Shown here in pieces: positions 17,901 to 25,102 of a DNA stretch of 64,000 nt; positions within the stretch are counted from its first letter, which is position 1; each line of letters begins with the position of its first letter. This DNA is from Mangrovibacterium sp041596335. Its GTDB lineage: Bacteria; Bacteroidota; Bacteroidia; Bacteroidales; Prolixibacteraceae. The notes under the pieces are model-generated. The model had not been told where the DNA came from, searched no databases, and was given only the letters and a program-made list of their open reading frames with translations. The DNA is taken from assembly GCF_041596335.1 (NCBI RefSeq), contig NZ_JBFHIT010000001.1, forward strand, positions 62,001 through 126,000. Reading direction: 5' to 3'. The position numbers were made by a program, and so were the translations under genes.

Positions 17901-18286
17901 TGATAGGCCGTATTGATGCCCAACTCCCGATTGAAAGCCCGAATGACGCGCTGAAAAAAACTATCGATGGTACTTATGGAAAACCGCGAATAATCGTGTA
18001 AGATGTGCCTTAACGCGTCCTCCGCCCGAACGGCCAACTCGGCTTCTGACAGATTCATCTCCGCTTTCAGCACCTCGAGATAAGCAGTATGCTTGCCCTT
18101 CCCCAACTGGTATAGTTCCTGAATGACTCGCTCTTTCATTTCGGCAGTCGCCTTATTGGTGAACGTTACAGCCAAAATATTCTTGTAGTTCCACTCGCCG
18201 GAAAGGGCAATTTTTAAGTATTCGACTGCCAAACGGAACGTTTTTCCGGAGCCTGCCGAGGCTTTGTAGATTTGAAGTTGAGACAT
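14972..18286 (-). CDS. AddA/RecB-like UvrD-family helicase-nuclease
   Basis: 1104 aa from the ATG at 18284-18286. Helicase motifs of superfamily 1A: motif I ASAGSGKTFRL near the N-terminus, motif Ia AVTFTNKATAEMKERV, motif II IDEFQDTS, motif III VGDVKQAIYRWRNGD, motif V TIHKSKGLEYD and motif VI LYVAFTRAKAAL. The C-terminus has a RecB-type PD-(D/E)XK nuclease (RLIHEI, RPDRIM, VVDYKSGE, QVEGY). So it should unwind and resect DNA ends in double-strand-break repair, like AddA. The AddB partner is not adjacent: the neighbours are DUF4293 and a two-component pair, so either AddB is elsewhere or this works alone. A GTG start 31 codons upstream is possible but reads through a likely -7 box (TACTTTTA) near 18359. 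Confidence 0.9.
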   Translation of the reverse strand: MSQLQIYKASAGSGKTFRLAVEYLKIALSGEWNYKNILAVTFTNKATAEMKERVIQELYQLGKGKHTAYLEVLKAEMNLSEAELAVRAEDALRHILHDYSRFSISTIDSFFQRVIRAFNRELGINTAYQVDLEADRILDEAVDQLLLSIDDDPDLLSWLKQFAEDKIREGGGWSLKSDILVLGKQIYNETFRELSPLLHQKLSDKKFIRNYRKNLRRIITQFEDTLRELGQRGTKLMEQAGVTVEDFKFKKTSAATSFQKLQDNNFSVGSRLQTVVDDVENFYDKKTSEHVKNIAHQLQPILVEAVRYFEANIQDYNTAKLIVNQLYTLGILVDLQETVRKLTREKSVILISESGNLLKQIIDDSDTPFIYEKTGVYYKHFMIDEFQDTSGLQWGNFKPLIGNSLAEDNLAMLVGDVKQAIYRWRNGDWNLLASEVPQAFPANGSVEKQLSQNWRSSGVVIRFNNRVFQLVPQLMQNHFSGQTQEAGLPDELFGDAILKLYQESLQEIGQTSGKDSGYIRMRFLEKQKSGEEPGNEELVLAELVESIKKAQDEGVKAKDMAILVRTKVEAKVVADCLLVEKAQQDQTYNFNVLSGESLYVKSASSVAFLISLLRLLKDPDDALSLTFANYQYYGTIEPVIEAMGKQVDWLAGVGEGQLQMDFSAPYQPQLAERFEDYRTNENKLFQFLQNSYFNHQLATQNIQEVLFSLCNRFYLFDFKEELAYLQAFIDQVSNYMKNRSADLSGFLEWWDDQGHKKTISVSEELDAIRIQTIHKSKGLEYDCVFIPFCDWSLGISGQHAPILWCRPTVEPFNELELVPVKYGKSMGQSHFFGEYFNEIRSNYIDNLNMLYVAFTRAKAALYTWSEFNKKLSSVGDLLKLCVTSEENYPFHGREDICSPLSKFYDDEKQLLEIGELYAVHRKEREAGSSLRVDEFSFKDFSKFLRLRKNHENFFESDESQDSKINKGRLIHEILARIETADQLDDACGQLIFKGMLPESEVDEIRQQLTELITDPEVASWFDGSRRVLNEHNIITGYVGVKRPDRIMLTDHEVIVVDYKSGEHESEKYVAQVEGYMNVLRECGFPNVEGYIWYTRSNKRVQVRS

Positions 18287-18615
18287 GGGTACTGTGTTTC
18301 TGTTATCGCGAATTTGTCGGTCGGCTATTTGAAATTTATCGCTCAAATAACGAAACATAAAAGTACAAAAAATTGTCACGCCTAAAAGCTATTTCACCTT
18401 CCCAATCATGATCGCAAACCTGCTGCCGCGACAAAGCATTTCAGATCGCGCCGGCTCTTCCTGGTCTGCTTATTTCGATTGGCCCGCCAAAAAACGGATT
18501 CAATTTTTTCGAAGCAAGAAGCCTAAAGAGTTTGTACATTTGTCGTTAATCGGAATCTGTTCGTATAGCAACAAATTCGACAAAAACGGCGACTCGCCAC
18601 CTAATATCACGGCTT
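18287..18615. other. Divergent promoter region between addA-like gene and histidine kinase
   Basis: 329 bp. On the minus strand a near-consensus box TACTTTTA lies about 70 bp before the helicase ATG. On the plus strand TACATTTG (18535-18542) precedes the kinase gene by ~75 bp. A plus-strand ORF from 18408 overlaps the kinase in another frame and shows no protein-like pattern. I see nothing else here. Confidence 0.6.
18535..18542 (+). promoter_or_regulatory. -7 box for the two-component operon
   Basis: TACATTTG, matching TAnnTTTG, about 75 bp before the kinase ATG at 18616. Confidence 0.45.
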
Positions 18616-19575
18616 ATGGTTCTTCAAATTCTTTTGGTCATCTCCATCATTCTGCAATTCTTTGCTGTGGCTGTGGCCATTAAACTAACAAAAGTAACCA
18701 AGTACAATTTTTCATGGATCCTGCTGACGATCGGTTTTTTGGTCATGGCAGTCCGCCTGTTGGTCGAATTTTTGCCCTATGTCAGCAATTTCCAGCCACA
18801 GGAGCTGGGTGAGTTCATGGTATGGTCGGGTGTGATTATGTCGCTCACCTTTGCCATTGGGGTTTTTATGATTCAGCGCATTTTCAAGTACATGAAAAGG
18901 GTAGAAGACTCGCGTCGGTTGACTGAAAAAATGTTTCTGAATGCCATTATCCAGACGGAAGAAAAAGAGCGCAAACGTTTTGCCAAGGATCTGCACGACG
19001 GGCTTGGGCCGCTGTTGTCGACTGTAAAGATGTCGGTTTCGACCCTCGCCCAACTCGAGCACGAAAAAAGCTCGAAAGAGATTGTAAAAAACACCGAAAT
19101 GGTGATCAACGAGGCCATTAAATCGCTTAAGGAAATATCGGACAACCTCAGTCCGCATGTCCTCAACAATTTTGGGTTGCTGCGGGCGCTTCGAAACTTC
19201 ATCAACAAAATAAATATCACAAAAGCCATTCAAATTGAATTGAACTCGAACCTTGGAGACGAACGTTTTGAAAACAACACCGAGGTAGTCCTGTACCGGG
19301 TTGTTTGTGAGCTCATCAATAACACCATAAAACATGCCCGTGCAAAAAAAATTGCGATCGATTTGACCAAAGAAGAAAAAAATCTTACCATTGTGTATCA
19401 CGATAACGGGAAAGGTTTCGACAAGGAAAAGTTACTGGAAAGCCCCACAAATAGCGGCATGGGTTTTTCAAATATTTTCTCCCGAATCAATTCCCTCAAA
19501 GGCGAAATAAACGTCGATACGGAGCCTGGCCGGGGAACCTTGGTAACCATAAAAGTAGGGACTGAAAATGATTGA
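18616..19575 (+). CDS. NarL-family sensor histidine kinase (HisKA_3)
   Basis: 319 aa. Three predicted membrane helices (about residues 2-22, 33-55 and 69-90) take up the N-terminus, with no sizeable periplasmic domain, so the signal is probably sensed in or at the membrane or by an internal partner. A helical linker leads to the HisKA_3 phosphoacceptor helix RKRFAKDLHDGLGPLLS (His127) and a HATPase_c domain with N box NNTIKHA, G1 HDNGKGFD and G2 GMGFSNI / GRGTLV motifs. It overlaps the response-regulator gene by 8 bp, so the two are translationally coupled and form a cognate pair. Target genes are unknown. Confidence 0.93.
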   Translation: MVLQILLVISIILQFFAVAVAIKLTKVTKYNFSWILLTIGFLVMAVRLLVEFLPYVSNFQPQELGEFMVWSGVIMSLTFAIGVFMIQRIFKYMKRVEDSRRLTEKMFLNAIIQTEEKERKRFAKDLHDGLGPLLSTVKMSVSTLAQLEHEKSSKEIVKNTEMVINEAIKSLKEISDNLSPHVLNNFGLLRALRNFINKINITKAIQIELNSNLGDERFENNTEVVLYRVVCELINNTIKHARAKKIAIDLTKEEKNLTIVYHDNGKGFDKEKLLESPTNSGMGFSNIFSRINSLKGEINVDTEPGRGTLVTIKVGTEND

Positions 19576-20218
19576 TCCATCCTATAAAATTGTACTTGTT
19601 GACGACCACACGCTTTTCAGAAATGGATTGCGCATTTTGCTGAATACGATCAACACCTATCAGGTAACCGGAGAGGCGGCCAATGGACAGGAATTTCTGG
19701 AGCTTTTAGACCAGATAATGCCTGACATCGTACTGTTGGATATCGACATGCCTGTTATGGATGGAATTACAGCCGCAAAACGTGCAATGGAGAAATATCC
19801 GGATCTGAAAATCATTACACTCTCGATGTATGGCGAAGAAGACTATTACTACAAAATGGTGGATGCCGGAGTAAAAGGCTTTTTGTTGAAAAACTCGGAC
19901 ATGAATGAGGTTAAGTCTGCGATTGAAACAGTGCTTGCCGGTGGAAACTATTTTTCGTCGGAGCTATTGCAAACACTGGTGAACAGCTTGCGCAGCTCCT
20001 CCAGAAACCGCGAACCGCAATATGGCCTGTCGGAACGTGAAATCGAAATTTTGATTTTAATTTGCCAAGGACTCTCCAATCAGGAAATAGCCGATCAATT
20101 ATACATTTCCAAGCGAACCGTTGATAAACACCGAGCCAATATTCTGGAAAAAAGCGAATGTAAAAACACAGCTCAACTGGTAATGTATGCCATAAAAAAT
20201 CAATTGGTGGAAATCTAA
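19568..20218 (+). CDS. NarL/FixJ-family response regulator
   Basis: 216 aa. Receiver domain with the acidic pair in VLVDDHTLF (residues 9-17) and phosphoacceptor Asp58 in VLLDIDMPVMDG; Lys in GFLLKNSD. The C-terminal LuxR-type helix-turn-helix (about 150-212) has the typical LSEREIEILILICQG and ISKRTVDKHRANILEK segments. It is the partner of the overlapping kinase gene and should act as a transcription factor. No target site can be assigned from this window. Confidence 0.95.
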   Translation: MIDPSYKIVLVDDHTLFRNGLRILLNTINTYQVTGEAANGQEFLELLDQIMPDIVLLDIDMPVMDGITAAKRAMEKYPDLKIITLSMYGEEDYYYKMVDAGVKGFLLKNSDMNEVKSAIETVLAGGNYFSSELLQTLVNSLRSSSRNREPQYGLSEREIEILILICQGLSNQEIADQLYISKRTVDKHRANILEKSECKNTAQLVMYAIKNQLVEI

Positions 20219-20306
20219 TACCAGCTACGTAATCCGACACCAACCGGTTGATCGACAAACCCCAAGCAATTGTTATGCGCTTCAAAAAAAAACACACGCT
20301 CGTCAA

Positions 20307-21188
20307 TCAGATAAAACGCTTGGCAAGCGAAATGGCCTGTTGCCCGTATGCTCCGCCAAACAAACAATAATGATTTAGAATGTGATAAATCTGATAGATC
20401 AGCACCCGCTCTTCCCATCCTTTTTCCAACGGAAAAGCTTCCTGATAGGCCGACCATGTTTTCGGTGAGAAACCACCAAACATTTGCATAATGGATAGCT
20501 CCATTTCCCGATGGGCATAATACGATGCCGGATCAATCAACGCTGGACCTTGGCTCGTATACATGTAATTCCCCGACCATAAATCTCCATGAATAAGCGA
20601 TGCTCCCGGGTTCTCAGGAATCAGCAAGGGCAAACGGTCAATCAGATTTTCCATGACCTCCAAATCGGCCGAACTGAACGGGCGACTATTTTGGATCAGG
20701 CCGATTAAAAACCTCAACCTATTCTCCGCAAAAAAATCGATCCACGACTCATTCCACTCATTTTGCTGCAATGTCTCACCACAAAAGTTATCATGTTCAA
20801 ACCCGTAATTTCCTTTTTTAGTTCGATGTAAATGAGCCAATCCTTGCCCTAAACGAATTTCTTGCCGGGCTGCATGACCGCGCTCCAGGTATTCCATCAA
20901 AATAAAACCACTTAGCTCATCGCCTTCTTTGGCCAAAATAACTTCCGGCACATACAATTCCCGACCAACTGTTTGTTTTAATTCGCGCAAACTCTCCGCC
21001 TCACGAACAAACAAATCATCCGGACAGGAAAAATTCCACTTGAGGAAAAAATCGCCTTTTGTTGTTTCAATACGAAAAGCATGGTTGATACAGCCACCGC
21101 TCAAAGGTTCCTTTTTTCGGATTAGAAAAGCTGAGCCCATCATTTCGGTTAGCTCATCCTGAACATAATTGAAGATACTCTCGATCAT
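20307..21188 (-). CDS. Fructosamine kinase-like (ketosamine-3-kinase family) protein
   Basis: 293 aa, the usual length. This family shares the aminoglycoside-phosphotransferase fold and phosphorylates protein-bound or free ketosamines so that they break down, a repair of glycation damage. Visible motifs: the nucleotide-binding Lys in FFLKWN (residue ~50), LSGGCINHAF at the N-terminus, the catalytic-loop HGDLWSGN (His200, Asp202, Asn207) and the metal-binding ALIDPASYYAHREMEL (Asp ~219). The gene is monocistronic, converging on the response regulator. A role in protein deglycation is inferred from the family; small-molecule kinase activity is an alternative. Confidence 0.9.
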   Translation of the reverse strand: MIESIFNYVQDELTEMMGSAFLIRKKEPLSGGCINHAFRIETTKGDFFLKWNFSCPDDLFVREAESLRELKQTVGRELYVPEVILAKEGDELSGFILMEYLERGHAARQEIRLGQGLAHLHRTKKGNYGFEHDNFCGETLQQNEWNESWIDFFAENRLRFLIGLIQNSRPFSSADLEVMENLIDRLPLLIPENPGASLIHGDLWSGNYMYTSQGPALIDPASYYAHREMELSIMQMFGGFSPKTWSAYQEAFPLEKGWEERVLIYQIYHILNHYCLFGGAYGQQAISLAKRFI

Positions 21189-21272
21189 AGGAAGAAAGAT
21201 ACGACAAGAAAATGAATTTTGAAATGAGGTGGGAACTCGATCCTTCGATTAAAAACCGAGTTAATGAAAAAC

Positions 21273-21309
21273 AAAAAATCCTTTGCAACATTCTAACTGC
21301 AAAGGATTT
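21273..21309 (-). terminator. tRNA-Leu terminator
   Basis: Stem AAATCCTTTGCA / TGCAAAGGATTT followed on the minus strand by a T-rich run, 15 bases after the tRNA 3' end. Confidence 0.8.
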
Positions 21310-21323
21310 AACTATTCTATTTT

Positions 21324-21408
21324 GTGCCCAGAACAAGACTCGAACTTGCACACCGTAACCGGCACCAGCCCCTCAAGCTGGCGTGTCTACCAATTTCACC
21401 ATCTGGGC
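21324..21408 (-). tRNA. tRNA-Leu (anticodon GAG)
   Basis: 85-nt class II tRNA on the minus strand: acceptor GCCCAGA/TCTGGGC, long variable arm (TGCCGGTTACGGT), anticodon stem CCAGC/GCTGG with loop TTGAGGG (anticodon GAG), T-loop TTCGAGT, discriminator A. CCA is not encoded. A -7 box TAGTTTTG (21498-21505, minus strand) lies about 90 bp upstream. Confidence 0.96.
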
Positions 21409-21743
21409 AATAAATTTTAAGAACGGATCCATTTTCGTTGGTTTACCCAAAGCAATCGCTTCTTGTGTTTGGTAATCCATTCCCGTAAATGTGAGTGCAA
21501 AACTAAAAAAATATTCAAAACAACCTGCTTCAACAGTAAAAAATATTCATCGTTGGCGTAGAAAGAATTTCTTTCTCCTGAAAGCAAATCAGTTAGGTGG
21601 ACACAGATTGGAATACCGAATTACAAATTCGCTTATCAATTTTAGTTCGAAGCAAGATTGGGAGGAAAAACAGATGTAAAAATGACCGTATCGAAAAACG
21701 ACGGAACACTTTTCCAGACGTTTTCCGATACGGAATTAATTAG
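21409..21743. other. Intergenic stretch with tRNA-Leu promoter and Smr terminator
   Basis: 335 bp. The left part is the tRNA-Leu leader with a minus-strand TAGTTTTG -7 box at 21498-21505. At 21687-21735 a hairpin with arms CCGTATCG-AAAACG and CGTTTT-CGATACGG serves as a terminator for the DUF2027-Smr gene. A 62-codon plus-strand ORF in between shows no protein features. Confidence 0.6.
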
Positions 21744-22805
21744 TTACTTGCGGATAATGACCATTGTAGCACCGTAGCCATATTCCTGAAAGCTGGCATC
21801 CTGATGCGCATATTTTTTGAACTTGCCCGACAATTCGCGACGCAACTCCTGCTTTAAAACGCCATTTCCCAGCCCGTGAATAAAAACCACTTTTTTAACC
21901 GCGTTGTTCGAAATGGCTTCCTGCATCTTCGCACGAAAAGTATTCATTTGCAGGTCGAGCATATCTTTGTTCGACATTCCGGTGGTGGTGTCAATTAACT
22001 CATGAATGTGAAGATCGACCTCCACCAATTCGGGAGTTTCAACTTTAGCCTTTTGAGGCTCACGAGCGGGTTCCTTTTCGCGCGATGCTTTGGTTAGGTC
22101 TTTTTTGCTCAATTCCTTCAACGCCTTATCCATTTCCGACTCATTTAGCTTGTAAAGCATCACTTTTTCGCTAAAGAAGTCCGATTGTTTGAAACTTCCC
22201 GATTTGTAAAATTTCACCGGATTGATGGCGATTTTCTTGCGGAGAGGTTTCTCCAGACGTGGCGATTTATCGCTATAAAACAGCAACTGAAAACCAAATG
22301 CCGGCAAGCTGCCAATATCGGCTTGCGACAAGGTACCCAGCAACAACTTGGTATTGGGTTCCAATTTCCCGGCATCCTGAGTCACATACTGTTCATTTTG
22401 GAAATGACTGTAATGATAGAGGATAAAGAAATTGCTGTCGTTTACCAGATAGACTTTGGTTTGACCATCTAGCGGATTACGGCTGTTTTCGGGCAGAAAT
22501 GCCAGGTAGAATTCAGGCTCATCATTTCCGGGAATAATCGTTGCCGGCTCTTCTCGCTGCACTTTTCGCTCCACTGGCTTTTGCGGTGCTGTTCCCCGGC
22601 GAATAAAGTCGCTCACATCAGGCTTCTTATCGCTGTTTGCAATTCCTTCCTGGTCAATTTCATCCAGGATGATTTCGTTGATCATGACCGGAATTTCAAA
22701 GCCATCTTCGTTTTCCACATGAACCATATTTTTACCAACTATTTTGGTAATTACTCCGCCACCAACGGAATTCATAAATTTAACCCGATCTCCGATTTGA
22801 TACAT
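21744..22805 (-). CDS. DUF2027 / Smr-domain protein
   Basis: 353 aa. The N-terminus (MYQIGDRVKFMNSVGGGVI) is the first small beta-barrel of DUF2027, and residues ~90-190 are its second, beta-sandwich domain (FYLAFLPENS, NFFILYHYSHF). A charged linker (~200-265, rich in K and E) leads to a C-terminal Smr domain with VDLHIHELID (the conserved DLH), and VVFIHGLGNGVLKQELRREL, the second Smr motif HGxGxGxL. Smr domains, as in MutS2, are structure-specific nucleases on branched DNA or, in other families, on mRNA of collided ribosomes. The combination with DUF2027 is typical for Bacteroidota and its role is not known. It is divergent from queA; a -7 box lies at 22824-22831. Confidence 0.88.
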   Translation of the reverse strand: MYQIGDRVKFMNSVGGGVITKIVGKNMVHVENEDGFEIPVMINEIILDEIDQEGIANSDKKPDVSDFIRRGTAPQKPVERKVQREEPATIIPGNDEPEFYLAFLPENSRNPLDGQTKVYLVNDSNFFILYHYSHFQNEQYVTQDAGKLEPNTKLLLGTLSQADIGSLPAFGFQLLFYSDKSPRLEKPLRKKIAINPVKFYKSGSFKQSDFFSEKVMLYKLNESEMDKALKELSKKDLTKASREKEPAREPQKAKVETPELVEVDLHIHELIDTTTGMSNKDMLDLQMNTFRAKMQEAISNNAVKKVVFIHGLGNGVLKQELRRELSGKFKKYAHQDASFQEYGYGATMVIIRK

Positions 22806-22823
22806 AGCATTTCAATTTTGACA

Positions 22824-22831
22824 CAAAAGTA
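22824..22831 (-). promoter_or_regulatory. -7 box for the DUF2027-Smr gene
   Basis: TACTTTTG on the minus strand, 18 bp upstream of the ATG; matches TAnnTTTG. Confidence 0.55.
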
Positions 22832-22902
22832 ACAAAAGCAAGCTCCAAAATCCAAACAATCCCTCATTCCTTCATTCCTTCGATCGCTAATCCATTTTTT
22901 TG

Positions 22903-22910
22903 TATTTTTG
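22903..22910 (+). promoter_or_regulatory. -7 box directly before queA
   Basis: TATTTTTG ends 6 bp before the queA ATG, so the transcript would start at or next to the start codon. It also overlaps an in-frame TTG at 22908, which is therefore not the start. Confidence 0.5.
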
Positions 22911-22916
22911 CCGCCC

Positions 22917-24155
22917 ATGAACACACAAAATTCAGAAACAACAGTCTTCAACCTCAGTGCTCAGGCTCTAAACTACGAGCTTCCTGATGAAAGCGTGGCA
23001 AAATATCCGCTCCCGCAGCGCGACCAATCGAAATTATTGGTCTGGCAAGATGGACTGATTAACGATTCTAAGTTTCGTTCGCTAACCGACTTTCTGCCTG
23101 CCGGAAGTCTGTTGGTTTTCAATAATACAAAGGTGATTCGCGCCCGTTTGCTTTTTCAAAAAGAAACCGGTGCCAACATCGAAATTTTCTGTTTAGATCC
23201 GCTCGAGCCGGCCGATTACCAAATTGCCTTTCAGCAAACTAAAACTTGTAGTTGGAACTGCATGGTTGGTAATTTGAAAAAGTGGAAAAACGAGGTTCTG
23301 CAAAAAAACCTTCAGCTAAACGGAAAAGAAATTGCGTTTAAAGCCGAAAAATTAGAACAAGTTGATGGTGCCGTGCAGGTAAAATTTAGCTGGGATTGTG
23401 CTGAAACCGACTTTGCCAGTCTGATTGAAGCGGCCGGTATTCTGCCAATTCCACCCTATTTGCATCGCGAAACGGAGGAAAGCGACCTTGAACGCTACCA
23501 AACCGTTTATTCGAAAATAAAAGGCTCAGTGGCAGCTCCCACTGCCGGACTACATTTTACAGAAGCCATTTTTAGCCAGCTGAAATCGAAACAAATTAAC
23601 TGCGACGAAGTAACCCTGCACGTTGGAGCAGGAACTTTTAAACCCGTAAAAGCCGAATCGATTGGCGACCACGAAATGCATGCTGAACAAATTATCGTCA
23701 GACGTGGCTTAATCGAGCAGCTTATGGCGCACCAGGGAAAACTCATTGCGGTTGGCACAACTTCAATCCGGACACTGGAGAGTTTGTACTGGCTGGGCGT
23801 GAAATTAATCCGGAAACCGGAAAGTCAGCTGAATGAACTCGACATTGAACAGTGGCTGCCATACAAATCCGAAATTTCCGTTTCGAAACAAGAATCGCTA
23901 CAAGCTATTCTTTCCTATTTGGAAAAGCACCAACTACAGACCATAGGTGCCCATACAAAAATCATCATTGTTCCGGGCTATCAATTTCGAATTGTGGACG
24001 GTATGATCACCAATTTTCATCAACCGCAAAGCACCCTTTTACTGTTGATTTCAGCTTTCATTGGCGACGATTGGAAACGCGTGTACGAACATGCATTGAA
24101 ACACAATTATCGCTTTCTGAGTTACGGTGACAGCAATCTTTATTTAAAAGCATAA
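22917..24155 (+). CDS. queA: S-adenosylmethionine:tRNA ribosyltransferase-isomerase
   Basis: 412 aa from the ATG at 22917. QueA transfers and isomerises the ribosyl part of SAM onto 7-aminomethyl-7-deazaguanine in tRNA, the penultimate step of queuosine synthesis. Hallmarks: LPQRDQSKLLVW and LVFNNTKVIRARL near the N-terminus, GAGTFKPVK, AAPTAGLHFT, VGTTSIRTLESL, and the C-terminal PGYQFRIVDGMITNFHQPQS and SYGDSNLY. It is longer than the ~345-aa enterobacterial enzyme; an extra segment after RTLESL (about residues 285-325) accounts for much of this and is common in Bacteroidota versions. It is divergent from the Smr gene and converges on the lipoprotein gene with a shared terminator. Confidence 0.95.
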   Translation: MNTQNSETTVFNLSAQALNYELPDESVAKYPLPQRDQSKLLVWQDGLINDSKFRSLTDFLPAGSLLVFNNTKVIRARLLFQKETGANIEIFCLDPLEPADYQIAFQQTKTCSWNCMVGNLKKWKNEVLQKNLQLNGKEIAFKAEKLEQVDGAVQVKFSWDCAETDFASLIEAAGILPIPPYLHRETEESDLERYQTVYSKIKGSVAAPTAGLHFTEAIFSQLKSKQINCDEVTLHVGAGTFKPVKAESIGDHEMHAEQIIVRRGLIEQLMAHQGKLIAVGTTSIRTLESLYWLGVKLIRKPESQLNELDIEQWLPYKSEISVSKQESLQAILSYLEKHQLQTIGAHTKIIIVPGYQFRIVDGMITNFHQPQSTLLLLISAFIGDDWKRVYEHALKHNYRFLSYGDSNLYLKA

Positions 24156-24215
24156 AAAAGCCGGCGTAGAAAATTGTTGAGCAAACTCATTCCAACCTTC
24201 TACCCCGGCTTTTCT
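24154..24215. terminator. Shared terminator of queA and the OB-fold lipoprotein
   Basis: Long inverted repeat with arms AAAAAGCCGG-GTAGAA and TTCTAC-CCGGCTTTT and a loop of about 25 bases; A and T runs on both sides allow termination in both directions. Confidence 0.75.
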
Positions 24216-24227
24216 TTCAGGCTAAAA

Positions 24228-24935
24228 CTATTTAACTACCGCTCCTTCTACGATTACATGGTAGAAATAACCGGCACCAAAATCTTTATCTACAGCAACT
24301 GTTCCCTGCATAGTTACGATATCACCAACGGCAATAGAGGCATCAGTCGTTAGCGTCAGATCGTAACTTCCATCAGCATCTGTTCCATCTTGAATATGCA
24401 CCCAATTGCGCCCCATAATTTCGTTATTCACTTTCGTAACTTTACCGCGAACAAGCACTTCTTTTCCGGCATATTCAGCTTTCGACGCAAACAACTGGCC
24501 AATGGTAATGCCTCCTTTTACAGGTTCAAGCTGAATCGACTGATCCAATTCAACCGACTGACGACCTTGAGCCGATCCATGAGGGTTGGCCATCGCGGGC
24601 GAACTGGCCGCCTTCGAAGTTGATAGCTTTTGAACGAAAAAAACACTTGAAAAAACGGTATCAAGGTCGGTACTTTTAAAATCCTTCATCTCCATTGCAT
24701 CCGCAAAAAAATAGGTTCCACCAAGCTGTGGTTCCATTTTTTCTACTGCAATCCAATACTCCTGATCATTTTCAGCTACCTGCAAGTAGGTATAAGCATT
24801 CGCCTGCAACACCTTTTTTACAGCCACTTCATGCACCATCGAGCTAGTATCAATTGGCTCAACTACTTCTTTCTTTTTCCTAACACAGGAAGTCATCAAC
24901 ACAACTCCCAACAGCATTACAGCGATAAGTCTCAT
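24228..24935 (-). CDS. Lipoprotein with C-terminal OB-fold domain
   Basis: 235 aa from the ATG at 24933-24935, where the lipoprotein signal MRLIAVMLLGVVLMTSC begins; an in-frame ATG 42 codons upstream would place this signal inside the protein and was rejected. The mature N-terminal half (about 20-110) reads as a small domain with two strands around VAENDQEYWIAVEKME. After a linker with PHGSAQGRQSVE, residues ~145-235 are an OB-fold of the tRNA-binding/BOF type (EVLVRGKVTKVNNEIMGRNW, HIQDGT, VGDIVTMQGTVAVDKDFGAG). An extracytoplasmic OB-fold probably binds a small ligand or metal rather than nucleic acid; function is not known. Confidence 0.8.
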   Translation of the reverse strand: MRLIAVMLLGVVLMTSCVRKKKEVVEPIDTSSMVHEVAVKKVLQANAYTYLQVAENDQEYWIAVEKMEPQLGGTYFFADAMEMKDFKSTDLDTVFSSVFFVQKLSTSKAASSPAMANPHGSAQGRQSVELDQSIQLEPVKGGITIGQLFASKAEYAGKEVLVRGKVTKVNNEIMGRNWVHIQDGTDADGSYDLTLTTDASIAVGDIVTMQGTVAVDKDFGAGYFYHVIVEGAVVK

Positions 24936-25102
24936 GGTATTCACTTTAATATTTCTATTCAATTTTCTTTCATTTGTTGAAGAAACAACAAATATCACCC
25001 GAAAGTTAGCCAAAGCGTTTAAAAATTCAATTTGTAAATATCGTTTCCAATTGACCGACATTCATTTGAGTGAGAAAAGATAAAACTCCAACACGGCGTA
25101 AC

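Noticed and set aside
18408..18683. 91-codon plus-strand ORF before the histidine kinase
   Set aside because: Overlaps the kinase start in another frame, low-complexity basic/cysteine end, no recognised pattern.
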